From the NCBI GenBank assembly GCA_965223165.1, contig CBDCVQ010000006.1, forward strand, positions 73,318 to 137,317: 64,000 bases of DNA, read 5' to 3'. This DNA is from JABDMH01 sp965223165. GTDB taxonomy: Bacteria > Bacteroidota > Bacteroidia > Chitinophagales > Saprospiraceae. This document shows positions 9,264-19,900 of the stretch, in pieces. The notes below the pieces were generated by a model. It saw only the letters and a list, made by a program, of their open reading frames with translations. It searched no databases and had not been told where the DNA came from. How positions within the stretch are numbered: the stretch's first letter is position 1; every line of letters begins with the position of its first letter. The translations under genes and the position numbers were made by a program.

Positions 9264-12200
9264 TTGAACTTGGCTTCATCGAGATTAAAAATGGTACTGA
9301 TGGTTGTGGTCAAGGCCGCCAGCGTCTCTGGCGCGACTTGGGCCGTGGAGACCGACGATCCCACGGCAACCAAGGCTTTGGCGGCCTCCCGATTGGCAGC
9401 AAAGTCATGCTCCAACTCGGCATGGAGCTGGAGCAAGGCATCCCTTTCGGCGGCCTGGATGGCCCGTGAAGTGATCCTTTCGAAAGCCATATCCAGGAGT
9501 TCGCCCACTGCTCCGTCGTATCTTGGAAGGTCACTGGCCAACACCCGTGACGCTTCAATGTACTGGGGATCATTGAGCAAGATCAGGGACTGCAGCGGCG
9601 TGCTGGTCGCCTGTCGCTTGACCGTGCAGACCGCCCGCTCCGGCGCATCAAGCGTGAGCATGGTCGGTGGGGGGATGGTCCGCTTCCAATAGGTGTAGAG
9701 ACTGCGACGGTACAGGTCCTGGCCAAAGCTCTGCCGGTACTTATTCTCGCCGATTTGATTCGCTAGTTCCTTCCAGATGCCGGCTGGCTGGTACGGTTTG
9801 ACCCATTTGCCCCCGACCTTGTCATACAGCAGTCCGCTCACTGCCAGTGCCTGATCCCGCACCATCTCTGCGCTCAGGGGAGCGCTGGGCCCCCGACTTA
9901 GCCACTTATTGTCACTGTCGACGGCCAGTTGTTTCTTGGAGTAGGAGGACGATTGGCGATAAGTATGCGATTGTACCAGGAGCTTGAGCATCGCCTTGAT
10001 GTCCCAATCCATTTCAACAAACTTGACCGCGAGCCAGTCCAGCAGCTCGGGATGGCTAGGCAGATCGCCTTGACTGCCAAAATCTTCCGGTGTCGCTACC
10101 AGTCCCTTGCCAAAGCACTGTTGCCACAGCCGGTTGACCATGACGCGGGCGGTCAGCGGATGCTCTTCGCGGAAGAGCCATTGGGCCAGGCCCAGCCGAT
10201 TTTGGGGCAGATCCTCCGAGAACGCCAAAACGGCCGTGGGCGTGCCCCGGTTCACTTTCTTGACTGGGGCGTCGTATGCTCCACGGTCGAGGAAGTAGGC
10301 GGGGCGAATCGTATCTCGCTCCTCCATGACCATCACTCGCACGGCGATGGTATCCCGGGATCGCAGACTGTCCGCTTGATGCTTCAACTGCCGGTAGGCG
10401 GTGCTGTAATTAAGCATGTAATGCTCGTAGAGCTGCGCTCGGGAGGGGTGAAAGTCTGAGCGACCCTCGCCTTCATAGATCTTTCTAACCTCCAACTCCG
10501 ACAGCCGTTTGTCATATACTCGTACTTCGTCTACGGTTCCACCGGCAAATCCTCCCAGGGGTCCCAGCTTTCTTGCGCGGTGATTCCAATTGCCCACCAG
10601 TAGATCATTGCCGGTGAGGATGCTGCGACCCATGAGCAGATCGTGCTTGATCCGCACGGGTTGGCGCTTGCCGTCGACGTAGATCCTGATGCCGGTCGCC
10701 TGGCCGCTGCCATCATATGATGCAGCAATGTGGTACCACCGATGTGGGGACAAGGAGCGTGTCGTCTCCACATCCAAGTAGATTTCTCCCACCTGATGCG
10801 TCAGCACCAGGTGAATCTTATTGTGTTTGTCAATGGAAAAGTCGATGCCTGCCCGATTCAATTCTCCGTTCCTTCGAGCGATAATGCCTGCATGTTCCTC
10901 GTGCTGGTTGGTATGTTTGATCCATGCGGTCAAAGAGAAACTCTGGTAGTGCTCGAAGTCGGCCACGTCACCCAAACTGGCAAAGTTGTCACCATTGAAT
11001 GCTAGGGACTCTCCGTGGATGCCCGGCTTGGCCATCGGATGGTCGATGCGGGGGGGTAAGTTGATGTTGGTCTTGGCTGCATGACCAGACACCTCGTCTG
11101 CCCAACCACCGGCCTCCCTATGGTCAAACGTTTGATATGCCTGGAGTCCCTGCCTGAGATCTATCTGATTGGGGTCAAAACCTTGCATCCACTCCTCAAA
11201 GAACTCTTTATCGGCCGTTTCCAATTTGTCCATTTGATCCTCCAAAAGTCCAATGGCCTCTTTGATCGCTTCCACCTCCTGATCAAATACGGGGTCTTGC
11301 ATCTTGAGATTAGGCTCAGGCCACTGGTCGAAATAGCTGATCCGCCCACGTTCATCCTTTACATTGTTAAAGAATCCGTAGAGCTGATAGAATTCCTCCT
11401 GGGAGATGGGATCGTACTTGTGGTCATGGCAGCGGGAGCACTCCATGGTGAGCCCCAGAAAGGAGGTGGCAAAGGTCTGGGTACGATCAGCGGCATACTC
11501 GTTGAGATATTCTTCCTCAATGACTCCGCCCTCCTGGGTGATGGCATGATTGCGGTTGAATCCGGTCGCCAGCCGCTGGTCGTAGGTGGCTTCCGGCAGT
11601 AGGTCTCCCGCCAATTGCCAGGTGACAAACTCGTCATACGGCAGATTATCATTGAAGGCTCGGACTACCCAATCCCGCCAAGGCCACATTACACGGGGTC
11701 GGTCATCCTGGTAGCCATGTGAGTCAGAGTAACGCGCAATGTCAAGCCAGGTGCTGGCCATGCGTTCGCCATAGTGTGCAGAAGCCAGCAACTCGTCGAC
11801 AATCTGATTGTAGGTGTCCTCGTCGTTACTCGTCACCAGACGCTCAACCATCTGCGGGCTAGGCGGCAGACCCGTAAGGTCAAAGCTGAGCCTCCGCAGG
11901 AGCTTTTCCGGAGATTCGGTATCTGCTGGCTTCAGCCCTTGGGCCCGAAGCTTCTCTTGGATGAAGTGGTCGACCTCGTTTTGGGCCAGATCGGTGTTCC
12001 TTGCTTTGGGCACAGCAGATTTCTCCGGTGGGATAAAGGCCCAGTGTGACTTCCACTCGGCACCCTGCTTGATCCACCGCTCAATGAGGGCGATCTCCCG
12101 ATCTGTCAATTGCAGGTTGGAAGCTGGCGGCGGCATGACCAGCTCCGGGTCGTCTGAGCTAATCCGATGCAGAATCGCGCTATGCGCCGGCTTGCCCGGA

Positions 12201-12475
12201 GCCACCGGGTACATGCCGGCGGCACTATCGAGCAGAGCAAAGGCCCCTTCCGGCGTATGTAGGCTTAGTTCGGCTTCCCGCGCCTTTTCGTCCGGCCCAT
12301 GGCAAGCAAAGCATCGATCCGAAAGAATGGGCTTGATATGAAAGTTGAAATCCACTACCTCCGGCAGTTCTCCCTCTCCCGAGGAGCCACAGGCGACCAA
12401 GAGTACACAAAACACTACCAGCGCAGCATGTGATATGCTACCACGGCGACCTTTGAAATGATCTTGGGAATCCAT
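9260..12475 (-). CDS. Planctomycete-type cytochrome c / DUF1549 / LamG / DUF1553 lipoprotein
   Basis: A 1071-residue multidomain envelope protein. The N-terminus ends in a lipobox-like LLVAC (Cys29). A PSCyt1 haem site CFACHG follows at about 55-60 (C55, C58, H59). Next comes a DUF1549 region (about 165-350, with LRRLSFDLTGLPPSPQ and LDIARYSDSHGYQDD), a LamG/concanavalin-like insertion (about 490-660, with QSFSLTAWIKH and GGTVDEVRVYDKRL), and DUF1553 to the C-terminus (LTARVMVNRLWQQCFGKG, APLSAEMVRDQALA). Forms an ATGA-coupled pair with the DUF1501 gene. Function is unproven; an oxidative or polysaccharide-related role is often proposed for such pairs. Confidence 0.9.
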   Translation of the reverse strand: MDSQDHFKGRRGSISHAALVVFCVLLVACGSSGEGELPEVVDFNFHIKPILSDRCFACHGPDEKAREAELSLHTPEGAFALLDSAAGMYPVAPGKPAHSAILHRISSDDPELVMPPPASNLQLTDREIALIERWIKQGAEWKSHWAFIPPEKSAVPKARNTDLAQNEVDHFIQEKLRAQGLKPADTESPEKLLRRLSFDLTGLPPSPQMVERLVTSNDEDTYNQIVDELLASAHYGERMASTWLDIARYSDSHGYQDDRPRVMWPWRDWVVRAFNDNLPYDEFVTWQLAGDLLPEATYDQRLATGFNRNHAITQEGGVIEEEYLNEYAADRTQTFATSFLGLTMECSRCHDHKYDPISQEEFYQLYGFFNNVKDERGRISYFDQWPEPNLKMQDPVFDQEVEAIKEAIGLLEDQMDKLETADKEFFEEWMQGFDPNQIDLRQGLQAYQTFDHREAGGWADEVSGHAAKTNINLPPRIDHPMAKPGIHGESLAFNGDNFASLGDVADFEHYQSFSLTAWIKHTNQHEEHAGIIARRNGELNRAGIDFSIDKHNKIHLVLTHQVGEIYLDVETTRSLSPHRWYHIAASYDGSGQATGIRIYVDGKRQPVRIKHDLLMGRSILTGNDLLVGNWNHRARKLGPLGGFAGGTVDEVRVYDKRLSELEVRKIYEGEGRSDFHPSRAQLYEHYMLNYSTAYRQLKHQADSLRSRDTIAVRVMVMEERDTIRPAYFLDRGAYDAPVKKVNRGTPTAVLAFSEDLPQNRLGLAQWLFREEHPLTARVMVNRLWQQCFGKGLVATPEDFGSQGDLPSHPELLDWLAVKFVEMDWDIKAMLKLLVQSHTYRQSSSYSKKQLAVDSDNKWLSRGPSAPLSAEMVRDQALAVSGLLYDKVGGKWVKPYQPAGIWKELANQIGENKYRQSFGQDLYRRSLYTYWKRTIPPPTMLTLDAPERAVCTVKRQATSTPLQSLILLNDPQYIEASRVLASDLPRYDGAVGELLDMAFERITSRAIQAAERDALLQLHAELEHDFAANREAAKALVAVGSSVSTAQVAPETLAALTTTISTIFNLDEAKFK

Positions 12476-12844
12476 GCGCTTATGTCAATCTGTAAATAAG
12501 ATCCGAAAATAAACTTATCAACGCTCATGCGACAACTCTCAAGCGATAAATGACTTCAGAAGGAGACAGTTGGCTCCGCAAAAGCGTTCAGACGGAACGC
12601 TCCTTGCTCCTTGCTCCTTGTTCCTTGCTCCTTGCTAATTGGTGATAATTGTTCACTGACAATTGTTCACTGACAATTGTTCACTGACAATTGCTCACTG
12701 ACAATTGCTCACTGACAATTTGCTCATTGGTGATAATTGCTCATTGTCCATTGCTCATTGGTGATAATTGCTCATTGACAATTGCTCATTGTCCATTGTT
12801 CTGTACCTTGGAGCTACTTTCCATCAAGAATAATCTGCGACCAA
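12476..12844. repeat. Divergent intergenic region with short degenerate tandem repeats
   Basis: This 369-bp gap separates the divergent cytochrome genes. From about 12601 it holds CTTGCTCCTTG repeats, and from about 12641 to 12800 a run of TTGCTCACTGACAA / TTGTTCACTGACAA units and TTGGTGATAATTGCTCATTG variants. Period is about 15-18 bp and units are imperfect. No open frame or known RNA was recognised. The promoters of both flanking genes must be in or beside this tract. Confidence 0.7.
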
Positions 12845-15800
12845 ATGACAAGTAGCAAAATCCGCCTGCAGTATTGGATTGTCATACTGCCGTTGGTAAC
12901 TCTTTGGGTAGGCTGTTCCACCTCGGAATCGACTACTTCTCTCGCATTGCACAAAAACGATCATATCCTCCTGGTCGGCAACAACCTCGGCTCCCGCATG
13001 ATGAACTTTGGGCATTTTGAGACGGAGCTGCACATGCGTTATCCCGACAGCCTGCTCTACATCCGCAACATGTGTGATGGGGGTAACACACCCGGCTTCC
13101 GACCGCACTCGGGTCGCTATATTCCCTGGGCCTTTGCCGGGGCAGAGGCATTTCAGACCGAGCTGGCGCGCAACTCACGAAGCATCGGCCATTTTGAGCG
13201 GCCGGACGAATGGCTCACACGCCATGAGGCAGATCTGATTATTGCCTTCTTCGGTTATAGTGAGTCTTTTGAAGGCGTGGATGGGCTCGCCAACTTCAAG
13301 GGCGAGCTGGATGCATTTGTCAAACACACGCTCGGCCAACGCTACAACGGACAAAGTGCCCCTCGCTTGGCCTTGGTATCGCCCATTGCCTTTCAAAACT
13401 TGTCCTCCGAGTATGACTTGCCGGATGGAGTGGAAGAAAATACCAACCTCGAGATGTATGCTGCGGCCGTGGGCGAGGTGGCCGCGGAGAATGGCGTTCA
13501 TTTTGTCGATGTATATGCCCCCACCAAGCAATGGTTTGATACCGGTGAGGCGCTTACGATCGACGGATCGCAATTGAATAATGCCGGATACGAGAAGTTT
13601 TCAGCGTATTTGGTCGACGCCCTATTTGGCAAGGCGCAGCCCCTTCATCCGGAGCGACGAGAAGCGGTACATGCTGCGGTCCAGGAAAAAAATTGGTTTT
13701 GGCACAATGACTTTAAGATACCCAATGGCGTGCATGTCTTCGGTCGGAGGTATGAGCCCTTTGGACCGGACAACTATCCGGCCGAGCTCAAGAAGATCCG
13801 GGAGATGACAGACATCAGGGACCGGGCGATCTGGGAGGCCAACCTAGGTAACACCCTGGATCTAGTTGCTGCCGATGCCACGACCAGCGAATTGCCGCCC
13901 GTCGAGAGTAACTACAAACCCAGTGCAAAGAATGGCGATCCCCGCTATTTGTACGGTGATGATGCTACTTCCAGGTTGAAGGTGCCACCCGGTTATAAAA
14001 TCGAGATGTTTGCCAGCGAGCGTGAGTTTGAGGATCTGGCTAATCCCGTACAACTGTCCTTTGACAACAAAGGGCGTCTGTGGGTAGGTTGTATGCCCAG
14101 CTACCCACACTACAAGCCGGGGGATGCTAAGCCCGACGACAAGCTGATCATCCTCGAGGACACGGATGGAGATGGCAAAGCGGACAAACAGACCACCTTT
14201 GCCGATGGGCTCCATCTGCCGATCGGGTTTGAATTTGCCCCTGAGGGCGTCTACATATCCCAGGGCACTAATCTGAAACTCCTCATCGATGATGACGGAG
14301 ATGATCGGATGGATCGGGAGGAAATCGTGCTCAGCGGATTCGACGATCACGATACCCACCATGCCATCAGTGCTTTTGTCACCGATCCTTCGGGAGCGAT
14401 CTTTATGGGCGAAGGCGTATTCTTGCACACCAATGTGGAGACGTCGTACGGCACGGTGCGCGGTACCAATGGCGGCTTCTATCGCTACAATCCACAGCGT
14501 CGAAGGCTGGAGCGGCACGCCCAACTATCGATACCCAATCCCTGGGGTATCGCTTTTGACCGGTGGGGACAGCACATTTTCGCCGAAACCTCTGGTCCCG
14601 ATGTACGGTGGATGCTGCCTGGTTCGATCAAGCCGAGGTACGGCGTCGCCACACACAAGTCCAGTAACCTCATTGAAGATGCACATCGAGTGCGGCCGAC
14701 TTCAGGCTTGGAGTATGTCTCCAGCCGGCATTTTCCTGATGAAGTGCAGGGGGACCTGCTGATCAATAATACCATTGGATTTCTCGGCACCAAGCAGCAC
14801 AAGGTGATGGACGACGGTACAGGCTTTAAGACCCTGCACCGACAGGACCTCGTGGTAGGATCAGATAAGAATTTCCGACCAGTCGACATGGAATTTGCCC
14901 CAGACGGGTCACTATATATAGTGGATTGGCATAATGTGTTAATTGGTCATATGCAGCACAATGCGCGCGATCCATACCGAGATCACGTACACGGACGCAT
15001 CTACCGGGTCACGTATCCATCCCGTCCATTGGTCGAGCCGGCCAAGATCGTGGATGCGACCATTGAAGAGCTCTTGGACAACCTGAAGTTGCCCGAGTAT
15101 CGCAGCCGCTATCGCACCCGGCGTGAGCTTCACGGTCGGCCCCATGACGAGGTCTTGGCGGCGCTGGCGGGATGGATCAACCGCCTGGACAGAGGTGATC
15201 CGGATTATGATCATCACCTGCTCGAGGCCTTGTGGCTCACCTGGGCCCTCAACGACATCGATCAAGACCTACTTAAGAAAGTGCTGGCCTCACATGACTT
15301 CCGGTCACGGGCGGCGGCGACCCGTGTGTTGCGCTACACGGGTCATCAAGTACCGGATCAGGCGGCACTGCTCATGCAGGCGGCTCGAGACGATCATGGC
15401 CGCGTGCGCTTGGAAGCCATTGCCGCTGCCTCGTGGTTAGATGCGGAGGTGGGCTTGCCCATCGTCCTAGAAGCAGGAAAAAAACCCTTGGATGATTGGA
15501 TCGTACATGCATACGAGACCGCCATCGCACACCTGGAGGGACGAGCTGTGGACGATGTCGAAGAGGAGATCGAGACGGATCTCGAAGGAGCAGACAAGGA
15601 CCTCTTTGTCAGTGGGCATGAGATTTATCATCGCGAAGGCTTCTGCGTGACCTGTCACCAGGAGGACGGCAAAGGCTTGGTCGAGTCAGGTTTTCCGCCT
15701 ATTGCCGGGACCCGCTGGGCGCTGGGCAGCGAGGAGCGGCTCATCAAGCTGACCCTCAACGGTCTGCACGGCCCCATCGAAGTGTTGGGTCGCTCGTATC

Positions 15801-16015
15801 CGGGCCAGGTGCCCATGACACCTTATGGCAGGATGCTCAAGGACGAAGAGATTGCCTCGGTGCTCACCTACGTCCGCAATTCATTTGGCAATGAGGCTTC
15901 GGTCATTCGTCCGGACAAGGTGGCAGAGGTACGTGCCAGTATTGGCGACAAGACCGGTTTCTTCTCGCCCGAGGAGCTCTTGCAGGAGCATCCGCATGAA
16001 CGGGAAATTGAGTAG
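12845..16015 (+). CDS. SGNH-hydrolase / PVC-type sorbosone-dehydrogenase propeller / cytochrome c lipoprotein
   Basis: A 1056-residue envelope protein. The start at MTSSKIRLQYW gives a lipoprotein signal with LWVGC (Cys24). Residues ~35-280 resemble an SGNH/GDSL domain (HILLVGNNLGSRMMNFGHF, later DGSQLNNAGYEKFS). Residues ~370-730 form a PVC-type membrane-bound dehydrogenase propeller (VPPGYKIEMFASE, DTDGDGKADKQTTFADGL, DMEFAPDGSLYIVDWHN). A HEAT-like helical section follows, then a c-type haem site CVTCHQEDGKGL (C934, C937, H938) with a distal VPMTPYGRML methionine. Divergent from the DUF1501 operon, suggesting one functional group. Substrate unknown. Confidence 0.88.
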   Translation: MTSSKIRLQYWIVILPLVTLWVGCSTSESTTSLALHKNDHILLVGNNLGSRMMNFGHFETELHMRYPDSLLYIRNMCDGGNTPGFRPHSGRYIPWAFAGAEAFQTELARNSRSIGHFERPDEWLTRHEADLIIAFFGYSESFEGVDGLANFKGELDAFVKHTLGQRYNGQSAPRLALVSPIAFQNLSSEYDLPDGVEENTNLEMYAAAVGEVAAENGVHFVDVYAPTKQWFDTGEALTIDGSQLNNAGYEKFSAYLVDALFGKAQPLHPERREAVHAAVQEKNWFWHNDFKIPNGVHVFGRRYEPFGPDNYPAELKKIREMTDIRDRAIWEANLGNTLDLVAADATTSELPPVESNYKPSAKNGDPRYLYGDDATSRLKVPPGYKIEMFASEREFEDLANPVQLSFDNKGRLWVGCMPSYPHYKPGDAKPDDKLIILEDTDGDGKADKQTTFADGLHLPIGFEFAPEGVYISQGTNLKLLIDDDGDDRMDREEIVLSGFDDHDTHHAISAFVTDPSGAIFMGEGVFLHTNVETSYGTVRGTNGGFYRYNPQRRRLERHAQLSIPNPWGIAFDRWGQHIFAETSGPDVRWMLPGSIKPRYGVATHKSSNLIEDAHRVRPTSGLEYVSSRHFPDEVQGDLLINNTIGFLGTKQHKVMDDGTGFKTLHRQDLVVGSDKNFRPVDMEFAPDGSLYIVDWHNVLIGHMQHNARDPYRDHVHGRIYRVTYPSRPLVEPAKIVDATIEELLDNLKLPEYRSRYRTRRELHGRPHDEVLAALAGWINRLDRGDPDYDHHLLEALWLTWALNDIDQDLLKKVLASHDFRSRAAATRVLRYTGHQVPDQAALLMQAARDDHGRVRLEAIAAASWLDAEVGLPIVLEAGKKPLDDWIVHAYETAIAHLEGRAVDDVEEEIETDLEGADKDLFVSGHEIYHREGFCVTCHQEDGKGLVESGFPPIAGTRWALGSEERLIKLTLNGLHGPIEVLGRSYPGQVPMTPYGRMLKDEEIASVLTYVRNSFGNEASVIRPDKVAEVRASIGDKTGFFSPEELLQEHPHEREIE

Positions 16016-16630
16016 CGATTGCATCGTTGCAATTGTCTAGAGACTCTAGGATTTTAATCGCAGCCTTCGGCTGCTGCTTAGGGCAGACTGGTGGGCAAGA
16101 CTCGCTAGACCTCTCCCTCGCTAAACGCTCTAAGCATCCCTAAAGGAGACAGGGCTGGCATCATCTCTCAGTACTCTTGCGAACCCAGGAACTAGTAGAT
16201 AATTGAGTAGCCCGTCTGAATGCCACCAACTCAGGTCACTACCTTGAAATATGTGCGCATGCCGTGAAGGTGGACCAAGCTCTTGTACATGCGGGTGAAT
16301 CCCAAAGACCCCTTGCCTCATACGCCTGGACATAGCTCGTCTGCGCGTTTGGTATCTCCATTTTTGACCACTATCCATAGGGACAATCTTAGCCTTGAGT
16401 GTGCAAGGAAAGTCATCAAAAAAATTGTGACCTCGGGTTACATTTTTCTCCAAAATCACACTATAGGTAAAATAGCTAACTGATGAAATAGCCGCTCCTG
16501 AATGAAGACGGCTGCAGATTAGAAGACATTTTGTATGAGGACCCAAGGAACATTCCTTTGGAAAAGAACCTGCTTGCTAGTCAGGATGTCCTTTCACTTG
16601 CTAGATACTCTTTAACCAAAATCAAAAATT
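16016..16630. other. Intergenic region with no recognised gene
   Basis: About 615 bp with no convincing coding sequence. Two short inverted repeats follow the upstream gene: CTAGAG-A-CTCTAG near 16037-16049 and GCAGCC-TTC-GGCTGC at 16060-16074. Neither has a T-tract, so neither is a clear intrinsic terminator. A 138-codon minus-strand open frame (16130-16546) shows no family features. Confidence 0.5.
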
Positions 16631-16960
16631 ATGACTATCACAAGAGAATTTGATCGCTACTACGTTCAGCTTTGGGGTGGCACATCCTGGAAGTCCTACA
16701 TATATTGTTATAAAGGCAATGCGTACGCAGGACGAATGGAATTTATCGCGGAGGGTCGAGACATACCTGATGACCATACCACCGTCGTAGGGGGTCAAGA
16801 AGTTCCAGTCCTACATTATTCTGTCGCCAGGTTTTCGGCTGTCATGGAAATTCTTCGAAATGAAAAGCCCCTTTATTTGGCCATCTGGAAAGGCAACAAG
16901 ACCGGAAGACTACGGACCAATCGTGAACCAATAGGAGAGGAAGAGGGTGCCGCAGGATAG
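16631..16960 (+). CDS. Small hypothetical protein (109 aa)
   Basis: Not recognised. The sequence MTITREFDRYYVQLWGGTSW has a regular mix of charged and aromatic residues typical of a real soluble protein, with short beta-like strands (YIYCYKGNAYAGRMEFIAEG, LYLAIWKGNKTGRL). No signal peptide or membrane segment is seen. It stands alone between an empty region and the convergent propeller gene, 14 bp from that gene's stop. Function cannot be inferred. Confidence 0.6.
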   Translation: MTITREFDRYYVQLWGGTSWKSYIYCYKGNAYAGRMEFIAEGRDIPDDHTTVVGGQEVPVLHYSVARFSAVMEILRNEKPLYLAIWKGNKTGRLRTNREPIGEEEGAAG

Positions 16961-16974
16961 TCTTTGAAACCCAA

Positions 16975-19900
16975 TCACTTGACCTGCTTCAATAGCGGAC
17001 TAAGCTTCTGCAGATGCCCATGCAACTCCGCGGTCAGCTCGTCATACACTTGGTAGGCGCCGTCGGTGGGTTTGGCATCACCATTTTCGACGCTGCGACG
17101 GAGGGATGCCAGCCGGTTATTCAGGCGGATAGGGAAGTTGAGCGGATCCTGGTTGCTTCGATTCTTCACTTGGTAGAGCGCTTCTTCGATGGCGGAAAGT
17201 TGGGCTAGGAGCTCCTCATCTGGCTGGTCGGCCGCTTGCAGTTTCTCCTTAGCCTTGCGAATGTCAATCACCGCCTGATTGGCCTCGCTGGTCCGATCCC
17301 GGATCTTAGAAGCTAACTCAAACTGCTCCTCCAGGTCTTCAGGTGTGATGCCTTTCCAGTTGGGATTGATCTCGATCTGAAACGGCCTCGTTTGGGACTG
17401 TCCGGCGGCCGTCATGCGCACCTGATAGTCACCCAGCGGAGCTTTGGGGCCGCGGGCAGGGCGGGCGCTCCAGATAATCATACCGTCAAAGGTGGTAGCA
17501 CCCGGATAGCGGAGATCCCAGGTGAAGGTATTGATGCCTGGACCGGTCGTCGGTTTGCTGTATCCCCCGCGCCTCCACCAGGGAATATTGGGATCGGTCT
17601 TGTATTCCGTCTCCGTACCGACGAAACTGTCAATGACCGTGCCCGATGCATCGAGGATCTCAAAGAGCACCTGATCCTGGGTGTCCCTGAGATAATATTG
17701 GATGGTCGCGTCGTAGACGCTGCGTATAGCATTGGAGGGCTGGAATAAATGGGCTTCGCTGGTCAGAATGGCTGCGTCGACTGCTCGTAGGGGATTGATA
17801 TCGTCCATAATCCAAAAACCTCGTCCATGAGAACCCAGTACCACATCGTCGTCCTTGATCACCAAGTCACGGATTGGTGTATCCGGAAGGTCGCCTTGGA
17901 TTGATTGCCATGAATCGCCCGCATTTAGCGATACATACACCCCATGCTCGGTAGCTAGGAATAGCAGCCCTGCTCGTACATGATCCTCCCGGATAGCTCG
18001 GGCGAAATGTCCTGGTTTGATCCCGTGGATGATCTTGGTCCAAGTACGCCCAAAATCGGTCGTCTTGAATACGTAAGGTGCCCTATCGTCCACCTGATAG
18101 CGATTGGCGGCGATGTAGAGGGTGCCTTCGTGGTGACGGGACTCTTCAATGATGCTTACGCGGGAGAATTTGGGCAAGTCAGCCGGAGTGATGTCCTCCC
18201 AATCCTTGCCACCATTTCGGGTGATGTGGATCTTGCCGTCATCCGAGCCGGCCCAGATCGTGTTGATGTCATGGTAGGAGGGGGCCAAGGCAAATACCGT
18301 GGCATAGATCTCAGGTCCATTCATGTCCATCGTGATCACGCCGCCGGTTTTGCCCAGCGTCTCCGGATCGGCGTAGGTGAGGTCGGGACTAATGCGCTGC
18401 CAGCTTTGGCCATCGTCGGTGGTTTTCCAGACGTGCTGCGAGCAGGTATACATGACCGACGGATCTTGGTGAGCAAACATGATGGGAAAGGTCCACTGCC
18501 AGCGCTCGGGCAGGGCACTGGCCGGTTCGCCCGAAAAGAATCGGGGATACACCTGAATGTCCCGGATCTGGCCATTGCTGCGGTCATAGCGCGTGAGCAA
18601 AGCCCCTTGACTGCCGGCATAAAAGATATCCGGTTGGGTGGGATGCTGAGTGATCCAGCCACTTTCGCCGCCGCCGACCGGGTAGTACCATCCATGACCG
18701 GGTCCGCGGGCCTGTCGATGGGACCATCCGTCGCTGGGCACGGCTACCGTACTATTGTCTTGCTGAGCGCCAGCCACATGGTAGGGCACGTCGCTGGTGG
18801 TCATGACATGGTACAGCTGCGTGGTGACATAGTCTTGCTCGGTCCAGGTCTTGCCCCCGTTGATGCTGACGTTGCCGCCACCATCATTGGCATTGATCAT
18901 GCGCTGCGGATTGTTGGGATCGATCCAGAGATCATGATTGTCGCCATGGGGCACGCGTATCGTGACGTCAAACGTCTGGCCACCGTCGGTCGACTTATAA
19001 AAGCCGGTGTTGAGGCAGTATACGGTCTCTTCGTCCCAGGGATCGGCATAGATACGGGAGTAGTAGAAAGCCCGTTGGCGCAGCTTGCGCTCCTGATTGG
19101 TGCGTTGCCAGGTCCAGCCGCCGTCGTCCGATCGAAAGACACCTCCTTCGTTGGCTTCTACGATGGCCCATACTCGGTCTGGGTTGGCCGGAGAGACGGT
19201 CACCCCGATCTTGCCAATGGGGCCTTCGGGCATACCGGGATTACCGGTCAGATCAATCCAGTTGTCTCCGCCGTCGACAGATTTCCAGAGCTTGCAGTCG
19301 GGGCCGCCGCCCCACATTTTCCAGGCTTTGCGATAGACCTGCCAGGTGGAGGCGTAAAGTACCTTGGGATTGGTGCGGTCGATGATCAGATCCACGACAC
19401 CGGCCTTGTCACTGACATACAGCACTTTATCCCAAGTGTTGCCACCATCTGTGGAGCGAAAGACGCCGCGCTCGGGATTGTCGCCATAGGGATGTCCCAG
19501 TGCAGCAACATATACGATGTCCGGGTTGGTCGGGTGGACGCGTATCCGAGCGATGGCTTGGGTTTCTTGCAGGCCGAGATGACGCCAGGTCTTGCCGCCA
19601 TCGTTGGACTTGTACACGCCATCGCCTTGGGTGATACTGCCTCTGAGTTGTACCTCGCCCATGCCGATGTAGACGACATCCGGATTGGTCTCGGCTACGG
19701 CTACGGCGCCCACCGAGGAGCTCGTCACTTGACCATCCGTGACAGGAAACCACTCATTGCCGCCGTCGATGGTCTTCCAAAGGCCACCGCCGGTTGCACC
19801 GAAGTAATATTCGTTGGGTCTACCCGGACTGCCGGTGCATCCGAGAGACCGGCCGCCCCGTTGTGGGCCGATGTTTCGCCACTCGAGTCCTTCGAGAAAG

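Noticed and set aside
7779..16015. Planctomycete origin of the window
   Set aside because: SusC/SusD, type IX sorting domains and a Bacteroidota-type promoter are decisive; the cytochrome modules are shared between the two groups.
16130..16546. 138-codon minus-strand open frame
   Set aside because: No family features, biased composition and no supporting context; treated as chance.
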